From UBA4644 sp900555855 (GTDB lineage: Bacteria; Bacillota; Clostridia; Oscillospirales; Butyricicoccaceae), in NCBI GenBank assembly GCA_052289195.1, contig DAWAJD010000021.1:1-39298 (forward strand): 39,298 nucleotides of DNA. The letters run 5' to 3'. Numbering within the stretch: the stretch's first letter is position 1; each line of letters starts with the position of its first letter. Positions 6,722 through 14,814 of the stretch are shown piece by piece. Below the pieces are notes generated by a model. The model made no database searches. It was not told the DNA's origin and was given only the letters and a program-made list of their open reading frames with translations. The position numbers and the translations under genes were made by a program.

Positions 6722-8644
6722 TTACAGCACAAAGATGAACATGAACAGCACGATGCAGGCAGTGGCCGCAACGACCCACATGGCATAGTCGTTGACCACG
6801 CCGGAATGCAGGCCCTCAATGACCTTGAAATAGCCCTTCCAGTCTTTCCGGAAGCCCCAGAACAGGTCAGAGCCGCCCACCTGGGAGAAGGTGCTCTTTT
6901 CGCCGCCGAAGAAGGTGGCATATTTGCCGTCCACCACTTCCTGCGAGCTGGTCTCCAAAACGCGGCCGCGGCTGGATTTGCCGGTGACGATGACGATGCC
7001 GGCGGCAGCCAGTACGATCACAAACAGGATCAGCCACAAAACGGGGTTCCACAGGCTCAGCTTGGCAGGCTCCACCAGAATGTCGGAGACGCCGGCGGCA
7101 GCGGCATAGCCCTGACCCATCATCTTGTCGATGTAATTGGTCACGCCGAAGGCGGCCTTGACGGCGGGCGTCAGCAGATATTTATCGACCTGCTCATAGC
7201 AGACGCCGGTCAGCAGACACAGGACAGACATGATCCACATGGGAAGCCGCATGGCGAAGGGAACCTCCTTGGCCTTGCGGCAGGTCAGCGGGGTCTGGCC
7301 GAAGAAGACGGCCTGGGTCACCTTGATGAAGGAGGCCAGCGTCATGACAGACACCACCAGCGCCACCACCGTCACCAGCGCATAGCCGATGTGGCCGGTG
7401 GTAACGGCCTTTTCATAGGTGGCCTGATAGATCATCCACTTGGAGGCAAAGCCGTTGAAGGGGGGCAGGCCGGCGATGGAGAAGGCGCCCACCAGGAAGC
7501 AGATGGTGGTCTTGGGCATCCGCTTGCTCAGGCCGCCCAGCTCGTCCAGATTGGTGCTGCCGGTGGCATAGAAGACGGCGCCGGCGCACAGGAACAGCAG
7601 GCCCTTGAACAGGGTGTGGTTCATGGCGTGGAACAGGCCGCCCGTCAGGCCCAGCGCCGTGCCCAGGCCGGCGGCCGTGATCACATAGCCGATCTGGGAG
7701 ATGGAGTGGAAGGCCAGCAGACGCTTGAAATCATGCTGCGACAGCGCCATGGTAACGCCCACGAACATGGTCACCGCGCCGATGACGGTCAGCAGGGTCT
7801 GCACCGCGGTGGAATCCATGGAGCGGAAGATGATGTAAAGCAGCCGGATCATGCCGTAGACGCCGGCCTTGTTCACCATACCGGAGAACATCATGGAGAC
7901 GGAGGCGGGAGCCACGGTGTAGGAATCGGCGGCAGGGGTGTGGAAGGGCACAAGATAGGCCTTCACGCCGAAGCCGGCCACCAGCATGCCCAGCGCCAGC
8001 GTGGTGGTGGGCGTATGGGTGGTGGAAAGGATGGAGGAAAGCTGCGCCATGTTCAGCGTGTGGCACTGGGCATAGAGCAGGGTGATGCCAAACAGGGTGA
8101 AGGAGGAGCCCATGGAGCCGATGACCAGATATTTGAAGCTGGCTTCCAGAGCGCCCTTCTGCTGGCTGCGGAAGGCGGCCAGGGCCACGCAGGCGAAGGT
8201 CATGATCTCGATCATGACGAACATATTGAAGATATCGCCGGTGAGCACAAGACCCAGCACAGAGCCGGAGAGCATCAGATACAGGGTGTAATAGTGGCCC
8301 AGATGATGATCCCGCTCCATATACTTCAGCGAATAGATGCCGGAGAACAGGAAGGTGGAGACCACCAGCAGAGCGAAGAACAGGTTCAGCTGGTCGATCT
8401 CATAGCCGATGCCGATGGCATAGCCGTTGACCGGCTCCCAGTTGCCCATCCAGTAGGAGATCACCTTGCCGTCGATCATGACGGGCTTGATCAAAGCGAC
8501 GATCTCCGCAAAGGCGATGGCTGCGGCGCCAACGGCCAGGATGTTCCGGACGGTCTTGTTCTTGGAGCCGAAGATCTCCACAAGGAACGCGCCCAGGAAC
8601 AGGCCCATGACGGCCATCGCGGGGAAATGTTCATAACCAATCAT
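6722..8644 (-). CDS. mbhH: Mrp-type antiporter subunit D-like (MbhH), with MbhI-like C-terminus
   Basis: The 640-residue protein belongs to the NuoL/M/N-MrpD antiporter family. The core (about 1-500) has many hydrophobic helices and family loops such as MERDHHLGHYY, the lysine-bearing AGFGVKAYLVPFHTPAADSY, and SISQIGYV. MrpD and MbhH are usually near 500 residues. The extra part (about 530-640) has a helix, a charged loop, the segment DLFWGFRKDWKGYFK, LHSGVVNDYAMW and a final helix; this is the order I recall for the separate MbhI subunit of archaeal Mbh, so the two appear fused. No separate mbhI gene is present. The protein probably forms the ion path (Na+ or H+). It overlaps mbhG by four bases. 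Confidence 0.92.
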   Translation of the reverse strand: MIGYEHFPAMAVMGLFLGAFLVEIFGSKNKTVRNILAVGAAAIAFAEIVALIKPVMIDGKVISYWMGNWEPVNGYAIGIGYEIDQLNLFFALLVVSTFLFSGIYSLKYMERDHHLGHYYTLYLMLSGSVLGLVLTGDIFNMFVMIEIMTFACVALAAFRSQQKGALEASFKYLVIGSMGSSFTLFGITLLYAQCHTLNMAQLSSILSTTHTPTTTLALGMLVAGFGVKAYLVPFHTPAADSYTVAPASVSMMFSGMVNKAGVYGMIRLLYIIFRSMDSTAVQTLLTVIGAVTMFVGVTMALSQHDFKRLLAFHSISQIGYVITAAGLGTALGLTGGLFHAMNHTLFKGLLFLCAGAVFYATGSTNLDELGGLSKRMPKTTICFLVGAFSIAGLPPFNGFASKWMIYQATYEKAVTTGHIGYALVTVVALVVSVMTLASFIKVTQAVFFGQTPLTCRKAKEVPFAMRLPMWIMSVLCLLTGVCYEQVDKYLLTPAVKAAFGVTNYIDKMMGQGYAAAAGVSDILVEPAKLSLWNPVLWLILFVIVLAAAGIVIVTGKSSRGRVLETSSQEVVDGKYATFFGGEKSTFSQVGGSDLFWGFRKDWKGYFKVIEGLHSGVVNDYAMWVVAATACIVLFMFIFVL

Positions 8645-8988
8645 CCGCGGAGCCTCCTTATTTCATCAGCATTGGTGGTGTGATACTGCTGGTAGAGCTT
8701 GATGACCAGAGAGAGGGCCATGGCATCCACGCAGGCGCCGATGACGATGCTGGTCAGCGTCAGAGCCTGGGGGACCGGATCCACAAAATACATTCCGGCA
8801 GTCAGCTCAGAGCCGAAGATCGGCGCAGTGCCGCCCTCGTTGTAGCCGATGCTCACGATCAGCAGGTTGATGCCGTAGTCCACAATGCCCATGCCCAGGA
8901 CGATCTTGATCAGATTCTTCTTGAACAGGATCGCGTAGAGGCCCAGGGAGATGAGGATGGCGGCGGCGATGTAGTTGACGATCATCAT
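8641..8988 (-). CDS. mbhG: Mrp antiporter subunit C-like (NuoK-like, MbhG)
   Basis: A 115-residue protein with three hydrophobic helices of the MrpC/NuoK family. The opening NYIAAAILISLGLYAILFKKNLIKIVLGM and the DPVPQALTLTSIVIGACVDAMALSLVIKLY block are characteristic. It belongs to the ion-translocating arm. Its ATG overlaps the mbhF stop, and its stop overlaps mbhH, pointing to coupled translation. Length is normal. Confidence 0.93.
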   Translation of the reverse strand: MMIVNYIAAAILISLGLYAILFKKNLIKIVLGMGIVDYGINLLIVSIGYNEGGTAPIFGSELTAGMYFVDPVPQALTLTSIVIGACVDAMALSLVIKLYQQYHTTNADEIRRLRG

Positions 8989-9473
8989 TTGGCTTGCCCT
9001 CCTTCTTCTTCCGGTTCGTCGTCGCTGCCGGCGGCCAGCAGGCCCAGCATGAGCAGCAGCAGGAAGCCGACGCCGGTGAGGACCTTATAGCCCACGGCCC
9101 AGCTCATAAAGGTGATGGTACCGGCGGAGACCAGATCGCCCACATTGCCGATATCATAGAACACATTGGTGCAGAAATTGACGCCCATCACCAGACCGCA
9201 GGCGCCCAGCAGCACATAGAGCGTGGCGCCGATGGCCTCGTTGATGCGCAAAACCTCGCCGTTGATGGCGCCGGCGGTGGTCTGATAGCCATAGCCCAGA
9301 TAGAGCAGCAGCGCGGCAGAGGCCACGATGACGCCGCCCTGGAAGCCGCCGCCGGGGCTGACGGTGCCAAACAGGATCACATAAATGCCGAACACGATGG
9401 CGAAGGGGAGCAGAGCGTCTGCGCCGCACTTCAGGATGATGTTCTTTTCCTGGATTCCGCTTTTCAGTTTCAT
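8985..9473 (-). CDS. mbhF: Mrp antiporter subunit B-like (MbhF)
   Basis: The 162-residue protein carries the MnhB domain: the signature GTVSPGGGFQGGVIVASA lies at about residues 36-53, among four hydrophobic segments. The acidic C-terminus (GSDDEPEEEGGQAK) is predicted cytoplasmic. In Mbh and Mrp complexes this subunit is part of the ion-translocating arm. It overlaps mbhE by four bases upstream and mbhG downstream. A good match in length and motif. Confidence 0.93.
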   Translation of the reverse strand: MKLKSGIQEKNIILKCGADALLPFAIVFGIYVILFGTVSPGGGFQGGVIVASAALLLYLGYGYQTTAGAINGEVLRINEAIGATLYVLLGACGLVMGVNFCTNVFYDIGNVGDLVSAGTITFMSWAVGYKVLTGVGFLLLLMLGLLAAGSDDEPEEEGGQAK

Positions 9474-9838
9474 TGATCCTTGTCCTCCTTTTTGCCGTGC
9501 TTGCCGGAGCTGAGGATCACATAAGAACCGGCGATGGCCGTCAGCAGGATGAAGGATTCACCCAGCGTATCATAGCCGCGGTAGTCAAACACGATGGGGG
9601 CCACATCGTTGGCCGCCATGGTCTGCTGCAGGTTGGTGTCGATGATGATGCCGGCGATGCCGTTGGGATCGGTATACTCCGGGTCGGAGGTATAGCCATT
9701 CGGATCCTTCTGCAGCTGGCTCACATCGGTCTTGCCGGTATAGGTGGGGCCGAGCTGGTAGGTATCCTGCAGGACGACCACGCAGGTCACCAGCATGACC
9801 ACCACCGCGAGGATGCCGATAAGCTGTTTTGCTTTCAT
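9470..9838 (-). CDS. mbhE: Mbh subunit E-like membrane protein
   Basis: A 122-residue protein with one N-terminal helix (about 5-24), an outside loop and a C-terminal helix preceded by VFDYRGYDTLGESFILLTAI, a motif of MbhE and of the corresponding C-terminal part of MrpA. In Mrp systems this piece is fused into MrpA; here, as in archaeal Mbh, it is a separate gene. It follows mbhD with a four-base overlap. Expected in the proton/sodium arm of the complex. Confidence 0.88.
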   Translation of the reverse strand: MKAKQLIGILAVVVMLVTCVVVLQDTYQLGPTYTGKTDVSQLQKDPNGYTSDPEYTDPNGIAGIIIDTNLQQTMAANDVAPIVFDYRGYDTLGESFILLTAIAGSYVILSSGKHGKKEDKDQ

Positions 9839-10098
9839 TTCTCTTCATCCTCCTTCGGCGTAGTCTTCTTGATGGCGATGATAAAGATGGCAGTCCCCAG
9901 CACCGCGCCGACGGCGGCCTCGGAGATGGCCACATCGGGAGCGTGGAGCAGGACGAACTCCAGCGACGCAAACGCGCCGGTCACGCCCAGGGCGATCACA
10001 GCGGACAGCGGCTTTTCAAAGGCCACGGCCAGCACGGCGGAGACCACCATGCCCACGATCACCAGCGTATTCAGGGAAAACAGAGCACTCAGCATCAT
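9835..10098 (-). CDS. mbhD: Mbh subunit D-like (DUF4040) membrane protein
   Basis: An 87-residue protein with three hydrophobic segments. LSAVIALGVTGAFASLEFVLLHAPDVAISEAAVG matches the DUF4040 region, which in Mrp antiporters lies in the C-terminal part of MrpA; the LHAPDVAISEA stretch, with its acidic residues, is typical. The charged tail (KKTTPKEDEEK) is short. It overlaps mbhC by four bases and mbhE by four. Length is normal for MbhD. Confidence 0.9.
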   Translation of the reverse strand: MMLSALFSLNTLVIVGMVVSAVLAVAFEKPLSAVIALGVTGAFASLEFVLLHAPDVAISEAAVGAVLGTAIFIIAIKKTTPKEDEEK

Positions 10099-10430
10099 TC
10101 CATATCCTCCCCATACTTGTCGCAGACAGCCTTCTCATCCATCTTCACGCCGTGATGATACGCGCCCTTGGCGATGGCGTGGCCGGAGATGGGCGAGGTC
10201 AGCAGGTAAAACAGCCCCAGGATCAGGAGCTTGATAAACATCTCGTAATTCTGCAGGGTATTGATGGCGTAGCACGCGCCGCCGATGATGACGCCCAGCA
10301 CGCCCAGGGTGCTGATGTTGGTGCTGGACTGCATCCGGCAGTAGGCGTCCGGCATGCGCAGCATGCCCACCACGCCGGCCAGAGCGAAAAAGATGCTCAG
10401 GGCCATGAAGAAATCAATCACATATCTCAT
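10095..10430 (-). CDS. mbhC: Mrp antiporter subunit G-like (MbhC)
   Basis: A 111-residue protein with three hydrophobic helices and the MrpG signature GMLRMPDAYCRMQSSTNISTLGVLG (split here between residues about 22-46). The start is ATG 10430, inside the mbhB stop (ATGA overlap); longer upstream reading would overlap mbhB heavily. It belongs to the membrane arm and ends overlapping mbhD. Length is normal. Confidence 0.92.
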   Translation of the reverse strand: MRYVIDFFMALSIFFALAGVVGMLRMPDAYCRMQSSTNISTLGVLGVIIGGACYAINTLQNYEMFIKLLILGLFYLLTSPISGHAIAKGAYHHGVKMDEKAVCDKYGEDME

Positions 10431-10702
10431 AGTTTGCCCTCCAGATACCGGGCGATCATGGTGGAACCGATAAAGCCCAGCACCGCGGTGATCAGGGCGA
10501 TATCCAGGTAGATGCCCCGGCCGGAATACAGAGCGAAGCACACCAGCGCCATATCGGTAAGAATATCCATACTGTCTGCACACACCGCACGGTCTGCAAC
10601 GCTGGGGCCCTTGATGAGCCGGTAGGTCAAAAGCAGCGCCAGAGCGATGAAGCAGATGCCAAACCAAAGCAGTTCGTTCATTCCCAGATCCTCCTTACCC
10701 AC
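10427..10702 (-). CDS. mbhB: Mrp antiporter subunit F-like (MbhB)
   Basis: A 91-residue protein with three hydrophobic helices. RLIKGPSVADRAVCADSMDILTD is the MrpF hallmark (a GP..ADR..A.D pattern). It overlaps mbhA by 25 bases upstream and mbhC by four downstream. Length is normal. Role: membrane arm of the hydrogenase. Confidence 0.92.
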   Translation of the reverse strand: MGKEDLGMNELLWFGICFIALALLLTYRLIKGPSVADRAVCADSMDILTDMALVCFALYSGRGIYLDIALITAVLGFIGSTMIARYLEGKL

Positions 10703-11223
10703 TTTTCCAGGGTGCCCTTGATGGCGTCGCCGGCTTCCTGATTGTCCTGGGTCGCCACATCGATCCAGTGGATGTAGTAATTCAGCTGTCCGTCTTCTTC
10801 AGCGGTGGCCATGGTGATGGTGCCGGGGGTCAGGGTGATGGAATTGGCCAGCATGGACTGGGCATATTCCTCCTTCAGATCCACGGGGACCTTTACGATG
10901 CCGGGGTTAATGGGCAGCTTGGGGCTCAGGGCCCGCTTGGCCACATCCCAGTTGGCCTTCAGCAGCTCCCAAAGGAACACGGGCAGCACATAGACCAGAA
11001 GCTTGACCAGACGAACGGGGTTCCAGAGATAAAACGGGGATTTGTGGATAAAAAACCGTGCCGCAAACAGCGCGGTGACCAGGCTGACGATCGCGCCTGC
11101 GATCAGGACCTGGGCGCTGGGATTCCCAGCAAACAGCTGTGCCAGCTGTCCCGTCACCACCAGCCAGAAAAGATAACAGATCACGCTGGTGGAGAGGACT
11201 GCCGGAATGGTTGCCTTTTTCAA
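10678..11223 (-). CDS. mbhA: Mrp antiporter subunit E-like (MbhA)
   Basis: The 181-residue protein starts with hydrophobic helices, then a basic loop (HKSPFYLWNPVRLVKLLVYVLPVFLWELLKAN) and the MrpE hallmark SITLTPGTITM near residue 128, followed by a soluble domain that ends HWIDVATQD. It is the first membrane-arm gene and follows hypB after 24 bases. Its 3' end overlaps mbhB by 25 bases. Length is near the usual 160-185. Confidence 0.92.
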   Translation of the reverse strand: MKKATIPAVLSTSVICYLFWLVVTGQLAQLFAGNPSAQVLIAGAIVSLVTALFAARFFIHKSPFYLWNPVRLVKLLVYVLPVFLWELLKANWDVAKRALSPKLPINPGIVKVPVDLKEEYAQSMLANSITLTPGTITMATAEEDGQLNYYIHWIDVATQDNQEAGDAIKGTLEKWVRRIWE

Positions 11224-11247
11224 AGGAACGCCTCCCTTTCCAAAATA

Positions 11248-11907
11248 TTACGAATGAATTTTTTGGCTGATCTTTTCGCTCAGCCAGCTGATAAACGCGC
11301 CCTCGCCCTCACGGGTCCGGGTGGAAACGCGGAAGACCTGCACATGGGCGTTCAGATCCCGGGCGTTTTGCTCCACCCGCCGGTCGTCAAAATCGAAATA
11401 CGGCTTCATGTCGTATTTGTTCATGACCAGGGCGTCGGTGGTGGCAAACATCAGAGGATATTTTTCCACCTTGTCGTCGCCCTCGGGGACGCTGAGGATG
11501 GCCACGCGGAAGTCCTCGCCGATGTTGAACTCCGCGGGGCACACCAGATTTCCGATGTTCTCCACCAGCAGCACATCCAGGCTGTCAAGGTCGAACATGG
11601 AAAGCATATGCTGGATAGACATGGCCTCGATATGGCAGGCGCCGTCGGTCTGGAGCTGCACCACCGGGATGCCCATGGCGTAGATCTTGTCGGCGTCGAT
11701 CTGTCCGGCGATATCGCCTTCGATCACGCCGATGCGGTAATTTTCCCGCAGGGACTCGATGATCCGGGTGATCAGGCTGGTCTTTCCCGCGCCGGGAGAG
11801 CCCATCACATTGATCATGCAGACCTTTTTTTCCGCCAGCAGCTCCTGGACCTGACGGCTCACATCCTCGTTCCAGGCCAGGATCTGCTTTACGACTTTGA
11901 TCTCCAT
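11248..11907 (-). CDS. hypB: Hydrogenase nickel incorporation GTPase HypB
   Basis: The 219-residue GTPase has its P-loop GSPGAGKT at 36-43, the VIEGDIAG switch, the metal-site pair C91-H92 (TDGACHIEA), VENIGNLVCP and the base-recognition MNKYD. It moves nickel into the hydrogenase large subunit with HypA. I choose ATG 11907, seven bases after GGAGG and overlapping the hypA stop (TGATG); the ATG three bases upstream is equally possible. It has no long N-terminal histidine-rich tail, so nickel storage is not expected. Neighbours: hypA before, mbhA after. Confidence 0.95.
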   Translation of the reverse strand: MEIKVVKQILAWNEDVSRQVQELLAEKKVCMINVMGSPGAGKTSLITRIIESLRENYRIGVIEGDIAGQIDADKIYAMGIPVVQLQTDGACHIEAMSIQHMLSMFDLDSLDVLLVENIGNLVCPAEFNIGEDFRVAILSVPEGDDKVEKYPLMFATTDALVMNKYDMKPYFDFDDRRVEQNARDLNAHVQVFRVSTRTREGEGAFISWLSEKISQKIHS

Positions 11908-12248
11908 CATTCCGCCTCCAAACTGTCTACATAGTATTCTCTGCCGGAAAGGAGCTTCAGCTCCCCGCTGCCGCATTGGGGACAGCGGATCTTTTTCCGG
12001 TCGATCCCGCCCTCGTAGCCGCAGTCTCTGCAGCGGACGGTGACGGGGATCGTTTCCACCCGGAGCCTTGCGCCCTCGGCGATGCTTCCCTGGCTCACAA
12101 TATCAAAATAATACTGGATGCACTCGGGGATGACGCCGGAGAGCTCGCCGATCTTCAGGCGGATCTCCAGGATCTTCTTTGCGCCCTGCGCCTGTGCCGC
12201 AGGGACCGCCGCTTCCATGATCCCTTCGGTAATGGCCATTTCATGCAT
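11907..12248 (-). CDS. hypA: Hydrogenase nickel incorporation protein HypA
   Basis: A 113-residue protein with the MHE N-terminus (His2 is the nickel ligand), the family core LEIRLKIGELSGVIPECIQYYFDI, and two zinc pairs C73-C76 and C89-C92. It delivers nickel to the large subunit together with HypB. It sits six bases after mbhL and overlaps hypB. Its place inside the structural operon, apart from hypF-C-D-E upstream, is unusual. Confidence 0.96.
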   Translation of the reverse strand: MHEMAITEGIMEAAVPAAQAQGAKKILEIRLKIGELSGVIPECIQYYFDIVSQGSIAEGARLRVETIPVTVRCRDCGYEGGIDRKKIRCPQCGSGELKLLSGREYYVDSLEAE

Positions 12249-12254
12249 CGCGGT

Positions 12255-13337
12255 TTACCGGTCCATGCAGGAGAAGCAGGGGTCGATGCTGGCGATGATC
12301 AGGCCCGCATCCGCCACGGAATTGCCCTTGAGCATGGTGGGGACGGTGGGGGCGTTGCGGAAGGTGGGCACATGGATGGACAGGCGCTTATTGGTCTCGC
12401 CGCCATCGGTGACGACCTTATAGGTCAGCTGGCCGCGGGGCGCCTCATGGCGGATCATATATTCGCCGGCGGGGATCTTGGGGATCTTGTTGCCCAGGTT
12501 CACGGGGCCCTTCGGCAGCTTGTCCAGCGCCTGACGGAGGATGGAGATGCTGGAGAAGTTCTCCAGAACGCGGATGACCACCCGGGAGAACACATCGCAG
12601 CTGGGCCAGACGGCCACATCGAAGTCAAAATCCTCATAGCTGCTGTAGGGCGCGTCCTTGCGCACATCCATGGGGATGTTGGAGGCTCTGGCATGGGGGC
12701 CGACGGCGCCGATGCGCAGCGCGTCCTCCGTGGTAAGGATGCCAACGCCCTGGGTGCGCAGGGCCACGGTCTTATCGTTCAGCAAAATGTCCTTCAGGCG
12801 CAGCATGGACTGCTCGATCTTGTCCAGCATATCCCGCAGGTCCTGGATCTGGGTGTCGGTGATGTCCCGGCGGGAGCCGCCAAAGGTGACGATGCCGTAG
12901 TTGACCCGGTTGCCCGTCAGCTCCTCCAGCATGTCCATGATGGCCTCCCGGTCGTCCCAGGTGTGCATGAACAGGCTGTCGTGGCCCACCAGATGCAGGG
13001 CGATGCCCAGCCACAGATAGTGGGAATGCAGACGCTCCAGCTCCTCCACGATCACGCGCATATACTGACCGCGCTTGGGGACCTGGACGCCGGCGATCTG
13101 CTCCAGACACAGGGCATAGGCCAGGGCGTGGGAATGGGAACAGATGCCGCAGACGCGCTCCACCAGCGTGATGGTCTGGATGAAGTTTTTCTGCATGGCC
13201 AGCTTCTCGATGCCGCGGTGGTTATAGCCGATGAATACCTCGGCGGACTTGATCTCCTCGCCCTCGGTATAGAGCCTTGCGTGGACCGGCTCCTCCAGCG
13301 CGGGATGATAGGGCCCGATGGGGACGATATAGCTCAT
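12255..13337 (-). CDS. mbhL: [NiFe]-hydrogenase large (catalytic) subunit, group 4 (MbhL type)
   Basis: This 360-residue protein carries both nickel-ligand motifs: C63 and C66 (ERVCGICSHSH) and C354 and C357 (DPCFSCMDR). These separate a hydrogenase from complex I NuoD and from Mbs/Mbx-type relatives that have lost them. The fold matches MbhL/EchE/NuoD (GPYHPALEEP at the start, YIRHEAPRGQL-type loop near 305). Only two residues follow C357 and the protein stops there, so there is no C-terminal peptide for a HycI/HyaD-type protease to remove, and no such protease gene lies nearby. It overlaps mbhK by four bases. Role: H2 formation or oxidation at the Ni-Fe site facing the cytoplasm. Confidence 0.96.
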   Translation of the reverse strand: MSYIVPIGPYHPALEEPVHARLYTEGEEIKSAEVFIGYNHRGIEKLAMQKNFIQTITLVERVCGICSHSHALAYALCLEQIAGVQVPKRGQYMRVIVEELERLHSHYLWLGIALHLVGHDSLFMHTWDDREAIMDMLEELTGNRVNYGIVTFGGSRRDITDTQIQDLRDMLDKIEQSMLRLKDILLNDKTVALRTQGVGILTTEDALRIGAVGPHARASNIPMDVRKDAPYSSYEDFDFDVAVWPSCDVFSRVVIRVLENFSSISILRQALDKLPKGPVNLGNKIPKIPAGEYMIRHEAPRGQLTYKVVTDGGETNKRLSIHVPTFRNAPTVPTMLKGNSVADAGLIIASIDPCFSCMDR

Positions 13338-13729
13338 TTCGCTTCCTCCTTGCCTTGCATATTGTCGATCAGTTCCTTCATGGGAGTCACCAGGATGTGG
13401 CCCTGATCGGTGAGCATGGTATCGGGCATGAAGAGCCGCTTGGAGGTATCGACGCCCTCAAAGGTGATCTCCATCAGCTCCATCAGCTCCCGCTCCGGCC
13501 ATTCCGCGCCCAGATCGTAGATCCCGGAGATGGAGGGAAGCACGCTCTCTCCGTCCACCGTGTAGGACTCGATGCCGCTGCCCACCGTATACTCATAGGA
13601 GACATTGGGCTTGCCCTGGTCATTGATAAAGCCGTGGATCATGGCCAGAGGGACGCCTGCCGCCCGCATCTCCTGTGCGATGGGAACGATCTGGTCCTTG
13701 GTGATGCTGATTTTCTTGTATTCCTGCAT
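13334..13729 (-). CDS. mbhK: Hydrogenase subunit, NuoC-like (MbhK/EchD type)
   Basis: The 131-residue protein ends with the NuoC-family region GAEWPERELMELMEITFEGVD followed by KRLFMP, the segment that packs against the large subunit. NuoC is near 200 residues; the short form is usual in group 4 hydrogenases. I take ATG 13729, four bases after GAGGTGG; an upstream ATG would place the ribosome site inside the gene. It starts the structural set, 72 bases after hypE, and overlaps mbhL by four. Confidence 0.9.
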   Translation of the reverse strand: MQEYKKISITKDQIVPIAQEMRAAGVPLAMIHGFINDQGKPNVSYEYTVGSGIESYTVDGESVLPSISGIYDLGAEWPERELMELMEITFEGVDTSKRLFMPDTMLTDQGHILVTPMKELIDNMQGKEEAK

Positions 13730-13768
13730 TGTTCCACCTCTCATCGTGTATTTTTTTGTTTTTACTTA

Positions 13769-13797
13769 TCTATATCATATGCTTTCGCATGGGATAA
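13769..13797 (-). promoter_or_regulatory. Possible weak internal promoter ahead of mbhK
   Basis: In the 71-base, AT-rich gap between hypE and mbhK, the minus strand reads TTATCC, 17 bases, TATAGA. Both boxes are weak. A nearby TATGAT lacks a -35. If used, it would let the structural genes be expressed apart from the hyp genes. Confidence 0.3.
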
Positions 13798-13800
13798 CTT

Positions 13801-14802
13801 TCAGCAAATGCGGGGCAGCTGCGCGCCCGCCAGCTTGGCGGCGATGCGCGTCCCGCCCAGCGCCGTGCGCACGGCCACTCTCCCGGGCCACTGCTCGCCC
13901 ACCGTGCCGATGACGGCGGCGTTTTCCCCCTCGGGCAGCCCGCGCAAAAGCGCCAGCGCCTCCTCCGCCCGCTCCGGAGCCACCACGGCCAGCAGCTTTC
14001 CCTCGTTGGCGCAGTAAAGGGGATCCAGCCCCAGGATGTCGCAGGCGCTGGCCACGGCGGGCCGGACGGGGATGGCCTCCTCCTCCAGCAGGATGGAAAG
14101 CGCCGTCCCCTCCACAAACTCGCAAAGGGTGGTGGCCACGCCGCCCCGGGTGGGATCCCGCAGGACCCGCAGATCGCTCCCCAGCTGCCGCAGCGCGGCA
14201 GACAGCCGGTGCAGCGGCGCGCAGTCGGACTTCAGCTCGCCCTGGACCAGATTCTGATTCCGCGCCAGCATGACGGCGGCGCCGTGGTCGCCCACCGTGC
14301 CGGAGACCAGCACCCGGTCGCCGGGCCGGATGGCCCGAGGGCTCAGCCCCGGCTGCCGCAGCACGCCGATGCCGGCGGTATTGATATAAATGCCGTCGCC
14401 CCGGCCCTTTTCCACCACCTTGGTGTCGCCGGTGACGATGCACACGCCCGCCTCCTTCGCGGCCTTCGCCACGGAGGAAAGGATCTGCTCCAGCTCGGCC
14501 GTGGGCAAGCCCTCCTCGAGGATCAGCGCCAGAGAGAGCCACCTTGGCTCGCCGCCGCTCATGCAGATGTCGTTTACCGTTCCGCAGACGGCCAGCTTGC
14601 CGATGTCGCCGCCGGGGAAAAAGCGCGGGCTGACCACAAAGCTGTCGGTGGAGAAGACCAGCTCCTCCCCGCCGGGGACCACCGCGCCGTCGCCCAGCTG
14701 GCGAAGGGCCGGGTTATCCAGCTGCGGCAGGATGAGCTTTTCAATGAGCGATGCGGTCTTTTTTCCGCCGCTGCCATAGTCCAGCGTGATGAGTTCTTCC
14801 AT
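13801..14802 (-). CDS. hypE: Hydrogenase expression/formation protein HypE
   Basis: The 333-residue HypE converts a carbamoyl group, received on its C-terminal cysteine, to the cyanide ligand of the active-site iron. The last residues are PRIC, so the thiol carrier (C333) is present. The N-terminal DYGSGGKKTA, DSFVVSP and VCGTVNDICMSGG, and RDPTRGGVATTL in the middle, are AIR-synthase-family ATP-binding motifs. It follows hypD by 12 bases. Length is normal. Confidence 0.97.
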   Translation of the reverse strand: MEELITLDYGSGGKKTASLIEKLILPQLDNPALRQLGDGAVVPGGEELVFSTDSFVVSPRFFPGGDIGKLAVCGTVNDICMSGGEPRWLSLALILEEGLPTAELEQILSSVAKAAKEAGVCIVTGDTKVVEKGRGDGIYINTAGIGVLRQPGLSPRAIRPGDRVLVSGTVGDHGAAVMLARNQNLVQGELKSDCAPLHRLSAALRQLGSDLRVLRDPTRGGVATTLCEFVEGTALSILLEEEAIPVRPAVASACDILGLDPLYCANEGKLLAVVAPERAEEALALLRGLPEGENAAVIGTVGEQWPGRVAVRTALGGTRIAAKLAGAQLPRIC

Positions 14803-14814
14803 AGTACCTCTTCT

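Noticed and set aside
5571..8683. Long plus-strand open frames across the hydrogenase genes (e.g. 625 codons at 6806-8683)
   Set aside because: They lie opposite clear mbh genes and read as His/Gly/Asp/Gln-rich strings with no domain; such frames are common in GC-rich DNA.
4537..13729. Complex I (Nuo) or Mbs/Mbx-type sulfur reductase instead of hydrogenase
   Set aside because: mbhL keeps both CxxC nickel motifs and six hyp genes lie alongside; these are needed only for [NiFe] hydrogenases.
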